Part shown: positions 25,534-35,158 of the stretch, piece by piece
How the letters are laid out: each line of letters begins with the position of its first letter
How positions within the stretch are numbered: position 1 is the first letter of the stretch
From: Mucilaginibacter endophyticus
GTDB lineage: Bacteria > Bacteroidota > Bacteroidia > Sphingobacteriales > Sphingobacteriaceae
DNA length: 64,000 bases
Assembly (NCBI RefSeq): GCF_003351025.1
Contig: NZ_QPCG01000004.1
Span: 558,001 to 622,000 of the forward strand
Direction: 5' to 3'
The notes under the pieces: model-generated
The model's input: the letters and a program-made list of their open reading frames with translations, nothing else
Told to the model about the DNA's origin: nothing
The model's database searches: none
Position numbers and translations under genes: made by a program

Positions 25534-28176
25534 TTAGTTTTCAACATTGGTGCGTGGCCAGCAATTCATACTTCCTGTTTTCTCATTCAGTATATCCTGG
25601 TTAGCGGTGCTTATACCCCTGATCATTCCCCCTCCGATATTTACAACCGGTCTTGTCGGGTTAAGGGCTTCCTTTATCCTGAGGTGAAGGTCGGCATAAT
25701 GAGCTGCTGTTATGGCATCGCCGCCTTTTGGTAAGCCGGTATCAATTTTCTTTAACTCGGCACGTACCATAGGCCTGATATCAGACAGTACGATGTTGAT
25801 TGGGGTAAAGCCCCAACTCGCCAGCTGCGCGCTTGATACACCCGGGAACGAAAAGCTTGCATCTGTGTTTAACAGGTTTTTCAGATTTTCAATGTACCCT
25901 CTTTGCAGGTTACGCTGATAACCATCTGGTTTAGCGGTACCAAATATGCCGGTGTGCAGATCTGTTAATAATTGAGCTACGGTATATGCGTTAGCGCCGT
26001 TCTTTGCCTCATTATCATACATACGGGCCAACCTTGACGGATTAAGCTCGTTGCTCAATAGTGAAACCTGCATAGCTTTAATACGGTTTATGATAACGCC
26101 GTTATCAAATTTTGCGAGCTCCGGTTTGTTAATAAGCCATGATGGCGTAGCGTACAGTTGCTGATTTAAGAATAAAGCGGCTTCGCGCTGACGGGCCTTG
26201 CTCACAAAATCATATACAGCACCTTTTTGATCATAGGTTTTAAAGTTTTCGTTCATGCCGCCAATGTTGGTGGTTACATGGCCCATGTAACGATAAAACT
26301 GTCCTAAAACTTCATTGTATAATTCGTTAAGGTCGCTATAGTCCTCATCTTTTTTGTACGACCATTTTTCGAGGTTCGGCAAAATACGTTTCAGGTTGGC
26401 GATACCGTAAGCGCTGGCTTTCATGGCATTGTCGCCCAGGTCTTCGTTTTGTAAACGAGGGTCGATAGAAGTGCCCTGGCGACCGAAGTAGTAAACAGGG
26501 TTACCCGCATTCTTGTTGGTCCATACGGCTAATATTTCTTTTTCCTGCTCCGGAGTTTTATTACCCGGGAACCAGGTATATCCCCATTTAATAGACCAGT
26601 CATCATACTCCCCTATTTGTGGGTACAGGTGTGTAACGCCATCGCCGGGTTGGGCAATGTAGTTAAAACGGGCATAGTCCATGATAGATGGCGCGGTACC
26701 GTGTTTGTCGGTAAAGGTTTTTGAACGTAACGAGTCAACCGGGTAGGCATAGCTTGAACCAAAGTTATGTGGTAAGCCCAAGGTGTGGCCAACCTCATGA
26801 GATGATACAAAGCGGATTAACTCGCCCATCTGGTCGTCAGAAAATTGTGCGTGACGGGCATTTGGATTTACTGCCGCTGTTTGGATCAGGTACCAGTCGC
26901 GCAGTAATTGCATTACGTTGTGGTACCAGCCAACGTGGCTTTCCAGGATCTCGCCGCTACGTGGGTCGGCTACGTGAGGGCCATAAGCGTTTTCAACATC
27001 CGATGCAAAATACCTGATTACGCTATAGCGTGCATCTTCGGTACTAAATTGAGGGTCTTGTTTGGCTGTTGGAGCTTCTTTAGCAGTAATTGCATTTTTA
27101 AAGCCTGCCGACTCAAACGCTTTTTGCCAATCGTTTACACCCTGTATTAAATATGGCACCCATTTTTTAGGGGTAGCTGGGTCAATGTAAAATACAATTT
27201 GTTTTTTTGGCTCAACCAACTCTCCTTTTGCATAGGCAATAGGATCTTTAGGCTCCAGTTTCCAGCGGTGGATGTAAGCAGTAACCAGGGCTTTCTGCGC
27301 ATTGGTGCCATAATCTGTTTGGCGCTGACCAAAAAAGCCCACGCGCGGGTCCATGATCCTGGACTTCATCGGAACTTTAGGTAACAGCAGCATGGAGGTG
27401 TTCAGTTCAAATGTTACCGCGGCGATGCTGTTATCGGTTGGCGATTCACCGGCGCGGTAAGTTTTTAAGGTGTGCGCCTCAATATTTATCGGGAAGCTTT
27501 TAATGGTATCGATGTATGAACGAGAGTTATCAACGCCCATGGTTTTGTAGGCTTTCTTGATATCGTCAGACAGACCGATAGCGGCGATATCGCCATTATA
27601 AAAATCGGTAACGTCAATTAAAACACCGGTGGTATCTTTGTTAAAAGCTTTTATTTCAAAAGAGGCCAATATTGCATCCAGGTTGGAGTTTTTAACCGAT
27701 TGATACATATCGCTGGTGCTATCGGCACGTAACGAATAGCTTGGAACCCGGATAAATACCTGCTTATCGTGCTTTTCCCATTTCCAAACCTGGTCGTTAA
27801 TTTCTTCGCCGCCGTACTGCTGGCCAAATGTCTTTAAGCCGCCTGGTGTTTTTACAAAGCGGGTAACCACAAGCATTTCGCGGTTAATTAACGAATCGGG
27901 TATTTCATAATAATATTTGCCATCAACTTTATAAGTATTAAAAAGTCCGCTATCGGCCTTGGTTTTAGCCGGAATAAGGTCGCTGAATTTTTTAATTCCC
28001 TCTTTTTTGGGGGCACCGGTTGTCGCGGTAGCAACAGTTCCGTTAGCTGTAGTAGTGGTTTTTAGTGTGAGGCTTTGGTTTGCAGCTTGCTTTTTGGTAG
28101 CGCATGAGCCAGCCAAAACAGCAAGTGCCAGTACTGAGCCGCGTAAATAAATACCCGGCAGCGAATGTTTTTTCAT
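25534..28176 (-). CDS. Zinc-dependent metalloprotease lipoprotein (DUF5117/DUF4953 type)
   Basis: This 880-residue protein has a lipobox (LAGSC, C25), so it is probably anchored in the envelope. A metzincin-like zinc site lies near residue 460: HEVGHTLGLPHN, with the third ligand in HExxHxxxxxH spacing and a following MDYARF turn. The N-terminal ~60-400 region matches the beta domains found before the protease domain in this Bacteroidota family (KFSDLIPAKTKADSGLFNTY, SYSLRADS). It probably degrades or processes proteins outside the inner membrane. The gene is a single unit with its own terminator. Confidence 0.88.
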   Translation of the reverse strand: MKKHSLPGIYLRGSVLALAVLAGSCATKKQAANQSLTLKTTTTANGTVATATTGAPKKEGIKKFSDLIPAKTKADSGLFNTYKVDGKYYYEIPDSLINREMLVVTRFVKTPGGLKTFGQQYGGEEINDQVWKWEKHDKQVFIRVPSYSLRADSTSDMYQSVKNSNLDAILASFEIKAFNKDTTGVLIDVTDFYNGDIAAIGLSDDIKKAYKTMGVDNSRSYIDTIKSFPINIEAHTLKTYRAGESPTDNSIAAVTFELNTSMLLLPKVPMKSRIMDPRVGFFGQRQTDYGTNAQKALVTAYIHRWKLEPKDPIAYAKGELVEPKKQIVFYIDPATPKKWVPYLIQGVNDWQKAFESAGFKNAITAKEAPTAKQDPQFSTEDARYSVIRYFASDVENAYGPHVADPRSGEILESHVGWYHNVMQLLRDWYLIQTAAVNPNARHAQFSDDQMGELIRFVSSHEVGHTLGLPHNFGSSYAYPVDSLRSKTFTDKHGTAPSIMDYARFNYIAQPGDGVTHLYPQIGEYDDWSIKWGYTWFPGNKTPEQEKEILAVWTNKNAGNPVYYFGRQGTSIDPRLQNEDLGDNAMKASAYGIANLKRILPNLEKWSYKKDEDYSDLNELYNEVLGQFYRYMGHVTTNIGGMNENFKTYDQKGAVYDFVSKARQREAALFLNQQLYATPSWLINKPELAKFDNGVIINRIKAMQVSLLSNELNPSRLARMYDNEAKNGANAYTVAQLLTDLHTGIFGTAKPDGYQRNLQRGYIENLKNLLNTDASFSFPGVSSAQLASWGFTPINIVLSDIRPMVRAELKKIDTGLPKGGDAITAAHYADLHLRIKEALNPTRPVVNIGGGMIRGISTANQDILNEKTGSMNCWPRTNVEN

Positions 28177-28271
28177 TTATTACAATAGTTTTAACCGTAA
28201 ATTTATATAAAAAGCAGTTCTTTTTTTGCTGATAAAGCGTTTTATCATTAATAATTTACAAGTATTATTAA

Positions 28272-29522
28272 TTATATGCGGCGTTTTAGGGTTAACACAA
28301 CTTTATCAACCCGTTTATCATGATAAACTTCAAGCAACAGGCTCCTGTCATCTTTTGATTTAAAAAGTTCATCAATTTCCTGGAGGTTCATTCTTGAAAC
28401 GGGCTTGAAATTCACCGATATTATTTCATCATCGCGTTCAAGGCCAATTTCATCAGCTGCCGAACCGGGTTCAACCCTGCTGATGACTATCCTTTCCAAA
28501 TGATCACCTGCCGCATAATATTCAAGGCCGCTCATGTCGTGTTCAAAAGGATCATTATAGGTAAAGTTGGGTTTTAAATACATAGCGCTATCCGGGTAAT
28601 CAAGGATAACTGTAAAGCGCTTCAGAATGCCTACGCCCAGGTTTCCATCTCGCGGAACAGCCAGGTGGGTTTGGTTATTGCCATCGTCCGGAAAAGAAGC
28701 TATTACTTTTTTCATCCTGAACTTACCCAGGTCAAACTCCTCCATCCTGCTTATAAAGCCATTTATGGGGCCATTTAAGCCAATACCCAGATTAGCTGAA
28801 GAAATGAATTTTTGCGGAAGCCCGTAGGTTTTGATATAACGCTCAATGGATACCGGGTGGCCTGCGCCAAGGTCAACAACCAGTTTGGTTTTTATGGGGG
28901 CGATACCAGGCATAAAGGCCTTAGCATATACATATGCTTTCCTGTCCTCAACAGACATTGGGATCTTATTCGATTTCCTGAACGGCTTAAGGTCTTTAGG
29001 CCTGCAAACGGTAAGGGTGCTGTCCTGGAAACTAATTTTTACCGCAAGGTTGTTAAAAAACTCATAACCAAGTAAGCCATGGATAGGCATGCCCGCATAG
29101 CCCGAAAGGTTAAATATATCTTTCCTTAAAATAGCTGCGGCAACATCGTAACTAACAAGGCCCGTTATAGCTACATCTAAAGTTGAGGTTACATAAGCTT
29201 CAGAATCCTCTCCCTCGCCAAGGCCGGGGATTTTTAATATACGTTTGTTAGGAATGCTGATAGAATCGGCTAATTTAGGATCGGTTATGATCATGAGGCC
29301 TACGCCTGTATCCAATATAAAATTAAAGGGCCCCTTATGGTTGATTTTGAGTGGGATGATCATCAGGTTCCGCTCCAGTTTGAACGGAATAGTCACCTTT
29401 TTTTTATGCACATCAAGATCAAAGTACTGGGCCCGGGCTGTGGCAGCAAAGCAAAATGTTAACACGAATGCAAGCCACAATGCCCCCGGGAGGCGTAAAT
29501 TATAATATAGCTTGTGTAACAA
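28272..29522 (-). CDS. Secreted aspartyl protease (retropepsin-like) with C-terminal PDZ domain
   Basis: This 416-residue protein has a hydrophobic leader ending ATARAQ (about residue 31). A clan AA aspartic protease domain follows, with DTGVGLMIITD (catalytic D-T-G), and a second half with VVDLGAGHPVSI. A PDZ domain is at ~325-410 (VEPGSAADEIGLERDDEIIS). The start appears to be TTG at 29522, as no in-frame ATG lies in a suitable place before the leader. It is divergent from the PBP4-type gene with a 59-bp gap, so the two genes share a control region. Likely periplasmic. Confidence 0.85.
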   Translation of the reverse strand: MLHKLYYNLRLPGALWLAFVLTFCFAATARAQYFDLDVHKKKVTIPFKLERNLMIIPLKINHKGPFNFILDTGVGLMIITDPKLADSISIPNKRILKIPGLGEGEDSEAYVTSTLDVAITGLVSYDVAAAILRKDIFNLSGYAGMPIHGLLGYEFFNNLAVKISFQDSTLTVCRPKDLKPFRKSNKIPMSVEDRKAYVYAKAFMPGIAPIKTKLVVDLGAGHPVSIERYIKTYGLPQKFISSANLGIGLNGPINGFISRMEEFDLGKFRMKKVIASFPDDGNNQTHLAVPRDGNLGVGILKRFTVILDYPDSAMYLKPNFTYNDPFEHDMSGLEYYAAGDHLERIVISRVEPGSAADEIGLERDDEIISVNFKPVSRMNLQEIDELFKSKDDRSLLLEVYHDKRVDKVVLTLKRRI

Positions 29523-29581
29523 ATCGGTTATAGTTGGTGTATTAAATTTACGAGATTTATTTGTTAAATAATTATTTTATT

Positions 29582-30907
29582 ATGCGAAAGTCAACAATTT
29601 CATTTCTGTTAATTGTTTGTGTTTTATCCCTTTGCCATGATACTATTTATGCCCGTTCAATAAAAAAAAGAAAGGTTAAAAAACTGTTCAGGCATTCGCA
29701 AATTGTTAATGATCATTTTACAGGGTTTGCCCTTTATGATTTGGACGAGCATAAAATGATATATGAATTAAATGCCGATAAATACTTCACGCCGGCATCT
29801 AATACCAAGCTTTTTACTTTTTATACTTGTCTTAAAATGCTTGGTGATTCGATCCCTGCATTACGCTACCAAACCCGGGGCGATTCGCTGATATTTTGGG
29901 GTACCGGCGATCCTTCCTTTTTGCATAGCGATTTAAAAGGGGTTAATGGGCTTAACTTTTTAAGGAATAGCAATAAACAGCTGTTTTATTCGCCAGGGAA
30001 TTATACGGGCGAACTTTTTGGCGCCGGTTGGGCCTGGGATGATTATAACGATTATTACCAGGCCGAAATTACAGCCTTGCCCCTTGAAGATAACGTTGCC
30101 CTGCTTTATGCAGATTGGGACGGCAATATGCAGGTAAAGCCCAATTATTTAAAAAGGTTTTTGAATGCCGATATCAACTATCGCCCCAAACAGTTTAAGG
30201 TAAAGCGTGATGTTATCAGCAATAATTTTGTGTACCCGGCCGGTGAGATCCCGGTAAATTATAAACAGGAAATTCCATGGAAAACAAGCTTGCAGTTAAC
30301 TATGGCGTTACTGCAGGATACACTGAAAAAGCAGGTGGCCCTGTTACAGGAACCCATGACCGCCGACGCCAAAACTGTTTACAATACCAGTGCCGATTCG
30401 GTTTACCGAAGAATGCTACAGCCAAGCGATAATTTTATCGCCGAACAATTGCTGCTGGTATGCTCGTCATTAAAATTTAATACCCTTAACACCGATTCGG
30501 TGATCAATTATTCAAAAACGCATTTTTTAAATGATTTGCCCGATGTGCCGCAATGGGTTGATGGCTCAGGACTGTCGCGTTTTAATTTGTTTACACCGCG
30601 GGATATTGTAGCCCTGCTGCTTAAAATTCAGGATGAGGTGAAAGACGAAAACCTGCTGCACAGCATGATGCCGATAGGCGGCGTAGCCGGTACAATCAAA
30701 AGCGCTTATAAAACAGATAACGGGCAGCCCTTTGTGTGGGCTAAAACCGGATCGTTAAGCAATAACCATAACCAAAGTGGCTACATTGTTACCCGCAAAG
30801 GCAAGCACCTGGCCTTCGCGTTCATGAACAATAACTTTACCCGCTCAACCCGCGAAATCAGGGATGAAATGGTAAGGATCATGACGTATATCCATGAGGA
30901 GTTTTAA
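29582..30907 (+). CDS. dacB: D-alanyl-D-alanine carboxypeptidase/endopeptidase (PBP4 type, peptidase S13)
   Basis: This is a 441-residue protein from ATG 29582 (MRKSTISFLL); the frame opens seven codons earlier at a TTG. It has a signal peptide, SxxK at S73-N-T-K76, an S-D-N motif (QPSDNFIAEQ) and K-T-G (WAKTGSLSNN), the three catalytic motifs of penicillin-binding enzymes. Length and motif order fit the S13 family. It trims or cleaves peptidoglycan cross-links in the periplasm. It is divergent from the aspartyl protease gene. Confidence 0.9.
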   Translation: MRKSTISFLLIVCVLSLCHDTIYARSIKKRKVKKLFRHSQIVNDHFTGFALYDLDEHKMIYELNADKYFTPASNTKLFTFYTCLKMLGDSIPALRYQTRGDSLIFWGTGDPSFLHSDLKGVNGLNFLRNSNKQLFYSPGNYTGELFGAGWAWDDYNDYYQAEITALPLEDNVALLYADWDGNMQVKPNYLKRFLNADINYRPKQFKVKRDVISNNFVYPAGEIPVNYKQEIPWKTSLQLTMALLQDTLKKQVALLQEPMTADAKTVYNTSADSVYRRMLQPSDNFIAEQLLLVCSSLKFNTLNTDSVINYSKTHFLNDLPDVPQWVDGSGLSRFNLFTPRDIVALLLKIQDEVKDENLLHSMMPIGGVAGTIKSAYKTDNGQPFVWAKTGSLSNNHNQSGYIVTRKGKHLAFAFMNNNFTRSTREIRDEMVRIMTYIHEEF

Positions 30908-31623
30908 AATGTATAATAAAAATATGCCATTGCGAGTGGGCAAAATTGGGAGCTTTGAAGGAAAACGACATTAACTCTTATTGTCATCCTGAGCGGGGAA
31001 AATAGGGACTTGTGAAGGTAAAATGACATATCCGCCGCGTCATTGCGAGGCACGAAGCAATCGCACAGAGGCAGGTAATGACTATTGTTGTATTGAACTT
31101 CCATCGTCGCGCTCCTGGCCGCGCGAAGCCAGGTACTTTTGTCGCCACAAAAGTACCCAAAAAGGCTTGCAGCAGAAAGGCTTCTTTGCCCGTACCCTAC
31201 CCTAAGTCCACCACCCGGCCTTTGCCCTGCAAAACGAACAGAACCACGGGCTGCAATTATTTTGCCCCGATTCGCCCTATCCCCAGTTTCTGCAAAAACT
31301 TGCTATGCCCCTGCAGCCGCACATTCCCCGCATTGTTCTGTTCGTTTTCACCCGAAGCAGATCTGCTGCGAAAAACATCCGGTTTTAATTATGTCATGGG
31401 TAAGGCACGAAGGATCTTCTTCATCATGCATGGCGGCTCTGCATATTGCCTAAGATTCTTCGCTTTCGCTCAGAATGACAGACTCTTTTTTGACGTGTCG
31501 TTGGTAAGTGGAATTACGAAGCAACTGCACAGAAGCAAAGCGAGTAAACTCCCTTTTTGTCGCAAGTGTTGCGCGATGGATGATGCGGGGCTCACTTGTG
31601 CCCGGCTTGCTGTTCCAAAGAAT
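30908..31623. other. Repeat-rich intergenic region
   Basis: About 700 bp without a credible gene. It holds pieces of dispersed repeats: a half copy of family B (GTCATTGCGAGGCACGAAGC at 31039-31058), TGTCATCCTGAGCG near 30981, and AGATTCTTCGCTTTCGCTC near 31451. A perfect hairpin GGTACTTTTGT / ACAAAAGTACC lies at 31132-31157. A 191-codon frame (31078-31653) is rich in Cys, Pro and Arg, covers these repeats, and is not protein-like. Confidence 0.65.
31132..31157. repeat. Perfect hairpin in repeat-rich spacer
   Basis: GGTACTTTTGT (31132-31142) and ACAAAAGTACC (31147-31157) flank the loop CGCC. It is a conspicuous palindrome within the repeat-rich spacer. Confidence 0.75.
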
Positions 31624-32619
31624 CTAACCTTTTCCTTCTCCGTCCTTTTTTAAATTCCCTTCAAGTTGTGGGTTTTGGGCTGGAAGTGTTTTTACCCGGT
31701 GTTCAACTTCAGTTTGCTGAACATGAACCGCATAATCAGCCGGTTCAATATGGCTCCCGCTGGCCTCGGCGTAAACCTGCGTAAATTCGGCACCGATATA
31801 TAATATTGCTGAAGTATAATAGATCCACACCAAAATCACGATGATGGAACCCGCCGCGCCGTAGGCCGAACCCTGCGCTGTATACTGTATATAAAGACTA
31901 ATAAGGTATTGCCCAATCATAAACAGGATAGCTGTAAATACCGCACCGCTGCGTACATCGCGCCATTTGATCTTAACATCGGGCAGAAACTTAAATATGA
32001 TACCAAACAGGGTGGTGATCACCACTAATGTGATACCCAGGTTTATGCCTTTAACAAGGATTTGTGTTATAGAATCAATCTGCGGGAAGAAGCGTTGAAT
32101 CTGGTCTTGCACGGCACTTATCACAATATTGATAATAAGTGTAGCCAGGAGTAAAAACCCGAGACTGATGATCAGTGAAAATGATACAAAGCGATTTTTT
32201 AGCAATTGCACCCAGCCGCTTTTGGGTTTAGCCTTAACCCGCCATATCATATTGAGCGAGTCCTGGATCTCAATAAAGATACTGCTCGCACCTAATAACA
32301 GCGTCACAACACCAATAACAACAGCAATGCCCGATTTTCCGGACAATGCAAGGTGTTTTAGGGCGTCCTGAATTTGAGCTGCCGGCCCTTTTCCAACGTA
32401 ATGAACAATTTCCGGGTATAAACGATCTGTTGCTGCATCCTGCCCAAAAACAAGCCCGGCAACTGATATCACAATGATTAATAAAGGCGCGATTGAAAAT
32501 ACCGTGTAATAAGCCAACGAAGCACTTAATTTTAAGCCGTTATCTTTTGAAAAGCCAGTGAAGGACGCCAGGAGTACCTTCCATAGTTGTTTAAAATGTT
32601 CTTTGCTAAAAAACTTCAT
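31624..32619 (-). CDS. YihY/BrkB-family inner membrane protein
   Basis: This 331-residue protein has six hydrophobic helices and the family signatures ASLAYYTVFSIAPLLIIVI near residues 33-51 and GAAGSIIVILVWIYYTSAIL near the last helices. The C-terminal ~60 residues are charged and cytoplasmic. Function in this family is unsettled: it was once annotated as RNase BN, and is now viewed as a membrane protein of unknown transport or lipid role. Single gene on the minus strand. Confidence 0.88.
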   Translation of the reverse strand: MKFFSKEHFKQLWKVLLASFTGFSKDNGLKLSASLAYYTVFSIAPLLIIVISVAGLVFGQDAATDRLYPEIVHYVGKGPAAQIQDALKHLALSGKSGIAVVIGVVTLLLGASSIFIEIQDSLNMIWRVKAKPKSGWVQLLKNRFVSFSLIISLGFLLLATLIINIVISAVQDQIQRFFPQIDSITQILVKGINLGITLVVITTLFGIIFKFLPDVKIKWRDVRSGAVFTAILFMIGQYLISLYIQYTAQGSAYGAAGSIIVILVWIYYTSAILYIGAEFTQVYAEASGSHIEPADYAVHVQQTEVEHRVKTLPAQNPQLEGNLKKDGEGKG

Positions 32620-32730
32620 GCCGGTAGATTAAAGGTTAACATCTGTTTGCGAAAGATTATACAATATTGATGCCTTTTGTAAGGTGTTTGTAATAAAAGG
32701 TGTAAGTTTTAAATGGAGGTATCAAAAGCG

Positions 32731-33414
32731 TTACAGCGCCTGAACCGGAATGTCCAGCAATTCGTACTCGGGCCAGCCGGTAAAGTCATAATGCCACCAT
32801 TCGGTTGAGATCACTTTGAAGCCATATTTGGCCATTACGGTTTTTAATAGCTCGCGATTGGAAATTTCCTGTGCCGGTAAATCCATGTAGTTTGCACCGG
32901 CCTTACGGCTAAAGCTGTCAAAGCCCGTTGGCATGTCCAGTTCCTTCCCGGTTTTAAGGTTGATAAGAGAAAGATCGATAGCACAGCCCCGGTTATGCTT
33001 TGATCCCTTGCGCGGGTCGGCTACAAAATTGGTATCGGGGGCCATTTCATAAAAATTAACGGTAACGGAATATGGCCGGTACGCATCATAAATTTTAAGG
33101 CCAAGGCCCTGGGTTTTTAATTGGGCCTCCACCTGCTGCAGTGCTTTTACCACAGGCAAACGTGCAAATGCCTTAGCCGTTGTATACATGCGGCGGTGCA
33201 TGAAATTGTTGGTGGTAGCATACCGGAGGTCTAAAACTATTTCCGGAATATATTTTTTGATCTCGACAAGCTGTTTATCTGGATTGGCCTTAACCTGTAC
33301 TTTATAACGGGCAACGCCGCATATTTTTGTACTGTCGATATACTTATAATGCTGCGCGCTAACATGCAATGAGCCGGCGACAAATACCAATAAGATCAAA
33401 TATCTGCGAAGCAT
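32731..33414 (-). CDS. ddpX: D-alanyl-D-alanine dipeptidase (VanX/DdpX family, M15D)
   Basis: This 227-residue protein has a signal peptide ending VSAQ. Zinc-site motifs of M15 peptidases are visible: SKHNRGCAIDLSL (SxHxxGxAxD) and EWWHYDF (ExxH). An early conserved block reads LRYATTNNFMHRRMY. It hydrolyses D-Ala-D-Ala to D-alanine. It follows ald with a single base between the ald stop and its own ATG, so the two are co-transcribed. The pairing suggests use of alanine released from cell-wall peptides. VanX can give glycopeptide resistance, but no vanH or vanA homologue is present here. Confidence 0.88.
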   Translation of the reverse strand: MLRRYLILLVFVAGSLHVSAQHYKYIDSTKICGVARYKVQVKANPDKQLVEIKKYIPEIVLDLRYATTNNFMHRRMYTTAKAFARLPVVKALQQVEAQLKTQGLGLKIYDAYRPYSVTVNFYEMAPDTNFVADPRKGSKHNRGCAIDLSLINLKTGKELDMPTGFDSFSRKAGANYMDLPAQEISNRELLKTVMAKYGFKVISTEWWHYDFTGWPEYELLDIPVQAL

Positions 33415-33415
33415 A

Positions 33416-34642
33416 TTATCTGTGAGATACGATCAGCAGGTCAAGATCTTTACATGGGATGGAGAAACGCTCGCCGATATGTTTATTGGTGAGCTGGCCG
33501 TGGTAAATGTAAACCGCATTCCGCACGCCGGATTTTTCCCAAATCAGGTTTTTGATGCCACCCATATCGCCAATATCAAGCAGAATAGGCGCAAAAATAT
33601 TGGTGAGCGCATAGGTAGCCGTACGGGCAACACGCGACGCGATATTAGGCACGCAATAATGGATTACATCATACTTGCGGAAAACCGGGTGGGTATGGTT
33701 AGTAACCTCGGATGTTTCAAAGCAGCCACCTTGGTCAATACTTACGTCAATAATTACCGAGTCGCGTTTCATGCGGCTAACGGTAGCCTCTGAGATAATA
33801 CATGGACTGCGACCGTCTTCGGCACGGAGCGCACCAATGGCAACATCGCAGGTGGTAATGGCTTTTTCCAACACAATGGGTTGAACAACAGAAGTAAAAA
33901 CCCGGTTGCCAATATTGTTTTGCAGACGGCGAAGCTTGTATATTGAGGGGTCGAACACTTTAACTTCGGCACCAAGTGATATGGCGGTACGTGCGGCATA
34001 CTCTCCTACTGTACCAGCGCCAAGAATCACGATTTCTGTAGGCGGAACACCGGTTATGCCGCCCAGCATCAGGCCTTTGCCTTCAAAAACATTGCTTAAA
34101 TATTCGGCAGCAATGAGGATAGAGGTTGCGCCTACAATTTCGCTCATGGCCCTTACGACGGTCAAAATATTGCCTTCATCACGAAGATGTTCAAAACTTA
34201 AGGCCGTGATTTTTTTAGCCATGAGGGCTTGAATATTTTCTGCCTTGAGCGTAGCCATTTGCAGGGTTGAGATCAGGAGCTGTCCCGGCTTCATCATTTC
34301 AATTTCCTGTGCGGTGGGCGGGGCTATTTTGATGATGATATCGGCTTCATAAACCTTTTTGGTATCATAAACTATTTGGGCTCCCTGTTCACTATAGTCC
34401 TTGTCCGAAAAATTAGCGGCCTGACCCGCATTGTTTTCCAGTAATACATCGTGCCCATTGTTAACCAATAAAGCTACCGACAGCGGTGTTAAAGGCACCC
34501 GGTTTTCCTGGAAGGATACTTCTTTGGGAATGCCGATGTACAGCTTGTTTTTTTTGCTTTTTACCTCCAGCAACGATTCCTGGGGTTGCATCATTGCTTG
34601 CTTGGCAATATCCGAAAACCCGCTATAGATCCCTGAACTCAT
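33416..34642 (-). CDS. ald: Alanine dehydrogenase
   Basis: This is a 408-residue protein from ATG 34642 (MSSGIYSGFSD). The longer frame to 34798 would overlap tsaE and reads as non-protein. The N-terminal substrate domain has IGIPKEVSFQENRVPLTP, and the NAD-binding Rossmann domain has VILGAGTVGEYAARTA. The catalytic His/Lys region is typical of AlaDH/PNT N-terminal families. It converts L-alanine to pyruvate and ammonia with NAD. Compared with classic ald it has an ~35-residue N-terminal extension (QPQESLLEVKSKKNK), as is common in Bacteroidota. Confidence 0.9.
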   Translation of the reverse strand: MSSGIYSGFSDIAKQAMMQPQESLLEVKSKKNKLYIGIPKEVSFQENRVPLTPLSVALLVNNGHDVLLENNAGQAANFSDKDYSEQGAQIVYDTKKVYEADIIIKIAPPTAQEIEMMKPGQLLISTLQMATLKAENIQALMAKKITALSFEHLRDEGNILTVVRAMSEIVGATSILIAAEYLSNVFEGKGLMLGGITGVPPTEIVILGAGTVGEYAARTAISLGAEVKVFDPSIYKLRRLQNNIGNRVFTSVVQPIVLEKAITTCDVAIGALRAEDGRSPCIISEATVSRMKRDSVIIDVSIDQGGCFETSEVTNHTHPVFRKYDVIHYCVPNIASRVARTATYALTNIFAPILLDIGDMGGIKNLIWEKSGVRNAVYIYHGQLTNKHIGERFSIPCKDLDLLIVSHR

Positions 34643-34695
34643 GATGTATTGTTTTAAAGGCTGTTGAAGATAATAAAAAACGATGGATGATAAAA

Positions 34696-35112
34696 CTAAA
34701 TATTTTCGATGCTGATGAGGCGCGAATTGGCGTCTGATATCTCGATCCTGACAGTGGTATAATGGATGGGAAGCAGGTCCGGAATTTTTTCGGGCCACTC
34801 AATAAAGCAGTAGGCATCACTGTAAAAATATTCTTCATAGCCCATATCCAGTGCTTCGGTTTGGTTTTTAAGGCGATAGAAATCAAAATGAAAGATCCGG
34901 CTGTCCCGGCCAATGTACTCATTAACAATAGAAAACGTTGGACTGGTGGCCTGTTCGGTTACCCCCAACTGCTCGCACAAGGTTTTGATGAGCGTGGTTT
35001 TCCCGGCCCCCATTTCGCCATAAAAAAGAAAGATTTTGTTCCCCGCCGAATTGGCCAGGATGGCTTCGGCAGCCTGCGGTAACTGAGATAGTGAATTTAC
35101 AGATAGTTGCAC
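34696..35112 (-). CDS. tsaE: tRNA threonylcarbamoyladenosine biosynthesis ATPase TsaE
   Basis: This is a 138-residue protein if it starts at the GTG at 35112 (VQLSVNSLSQ). The longer frame to 35238 would overlap the upstream hydrolase gene. Walker A is GEMGAGKTTLIKTL, and the typical TSPTFSIVNEY and HFDFYRL blocks follow, then FIEWPEKI. TsaE works with TsaB, TsaD and TsaC to make t6A37 in tRNAs reading ANN codons. It lies upstream of ald on the same strand with a 53-bp gap. Confidence 0.9.
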   Translation of the reverse strand: MQLSVNSLSQLPQAAEAILANSAGNKIFLFYGEMGAGKTTLIKTLCEQLGVTEQATSPTFSIVNEYIGRDSRIFHFDFYRLKNQTEALDMGYEEYFYSDAYCFIEWPEKIPDLLPIHYTTVRIEISDANSRLISIENI

Positions 35113-35158
35113 GTGTAATGATGTTGTTCTATATCCAAAAATACTCAAAATCCCTAAA

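Noticed and set aside
31078..31653. 191-codon plus-strand frame
   Set aside because: Very rich in Cys, Pro and Arg, spans dispersed repeats, and overlaps the end of the BrkB gene; this is repeat-derived open frame, not a protein.
32731..34642. Glycopeptide resistance locus
   Set aside because: Only a VanX-like dipeptidase is present; no VanA/VanH-type ligase or dehydrogenase or two-component pair is nearby.
33416..34798. Long start for alanine dehydrogenase at 34798
   Set aside because: The extra 52 codons overlap tsaE and lack protein character; ATG at 34642 gives a normal N-terminus.
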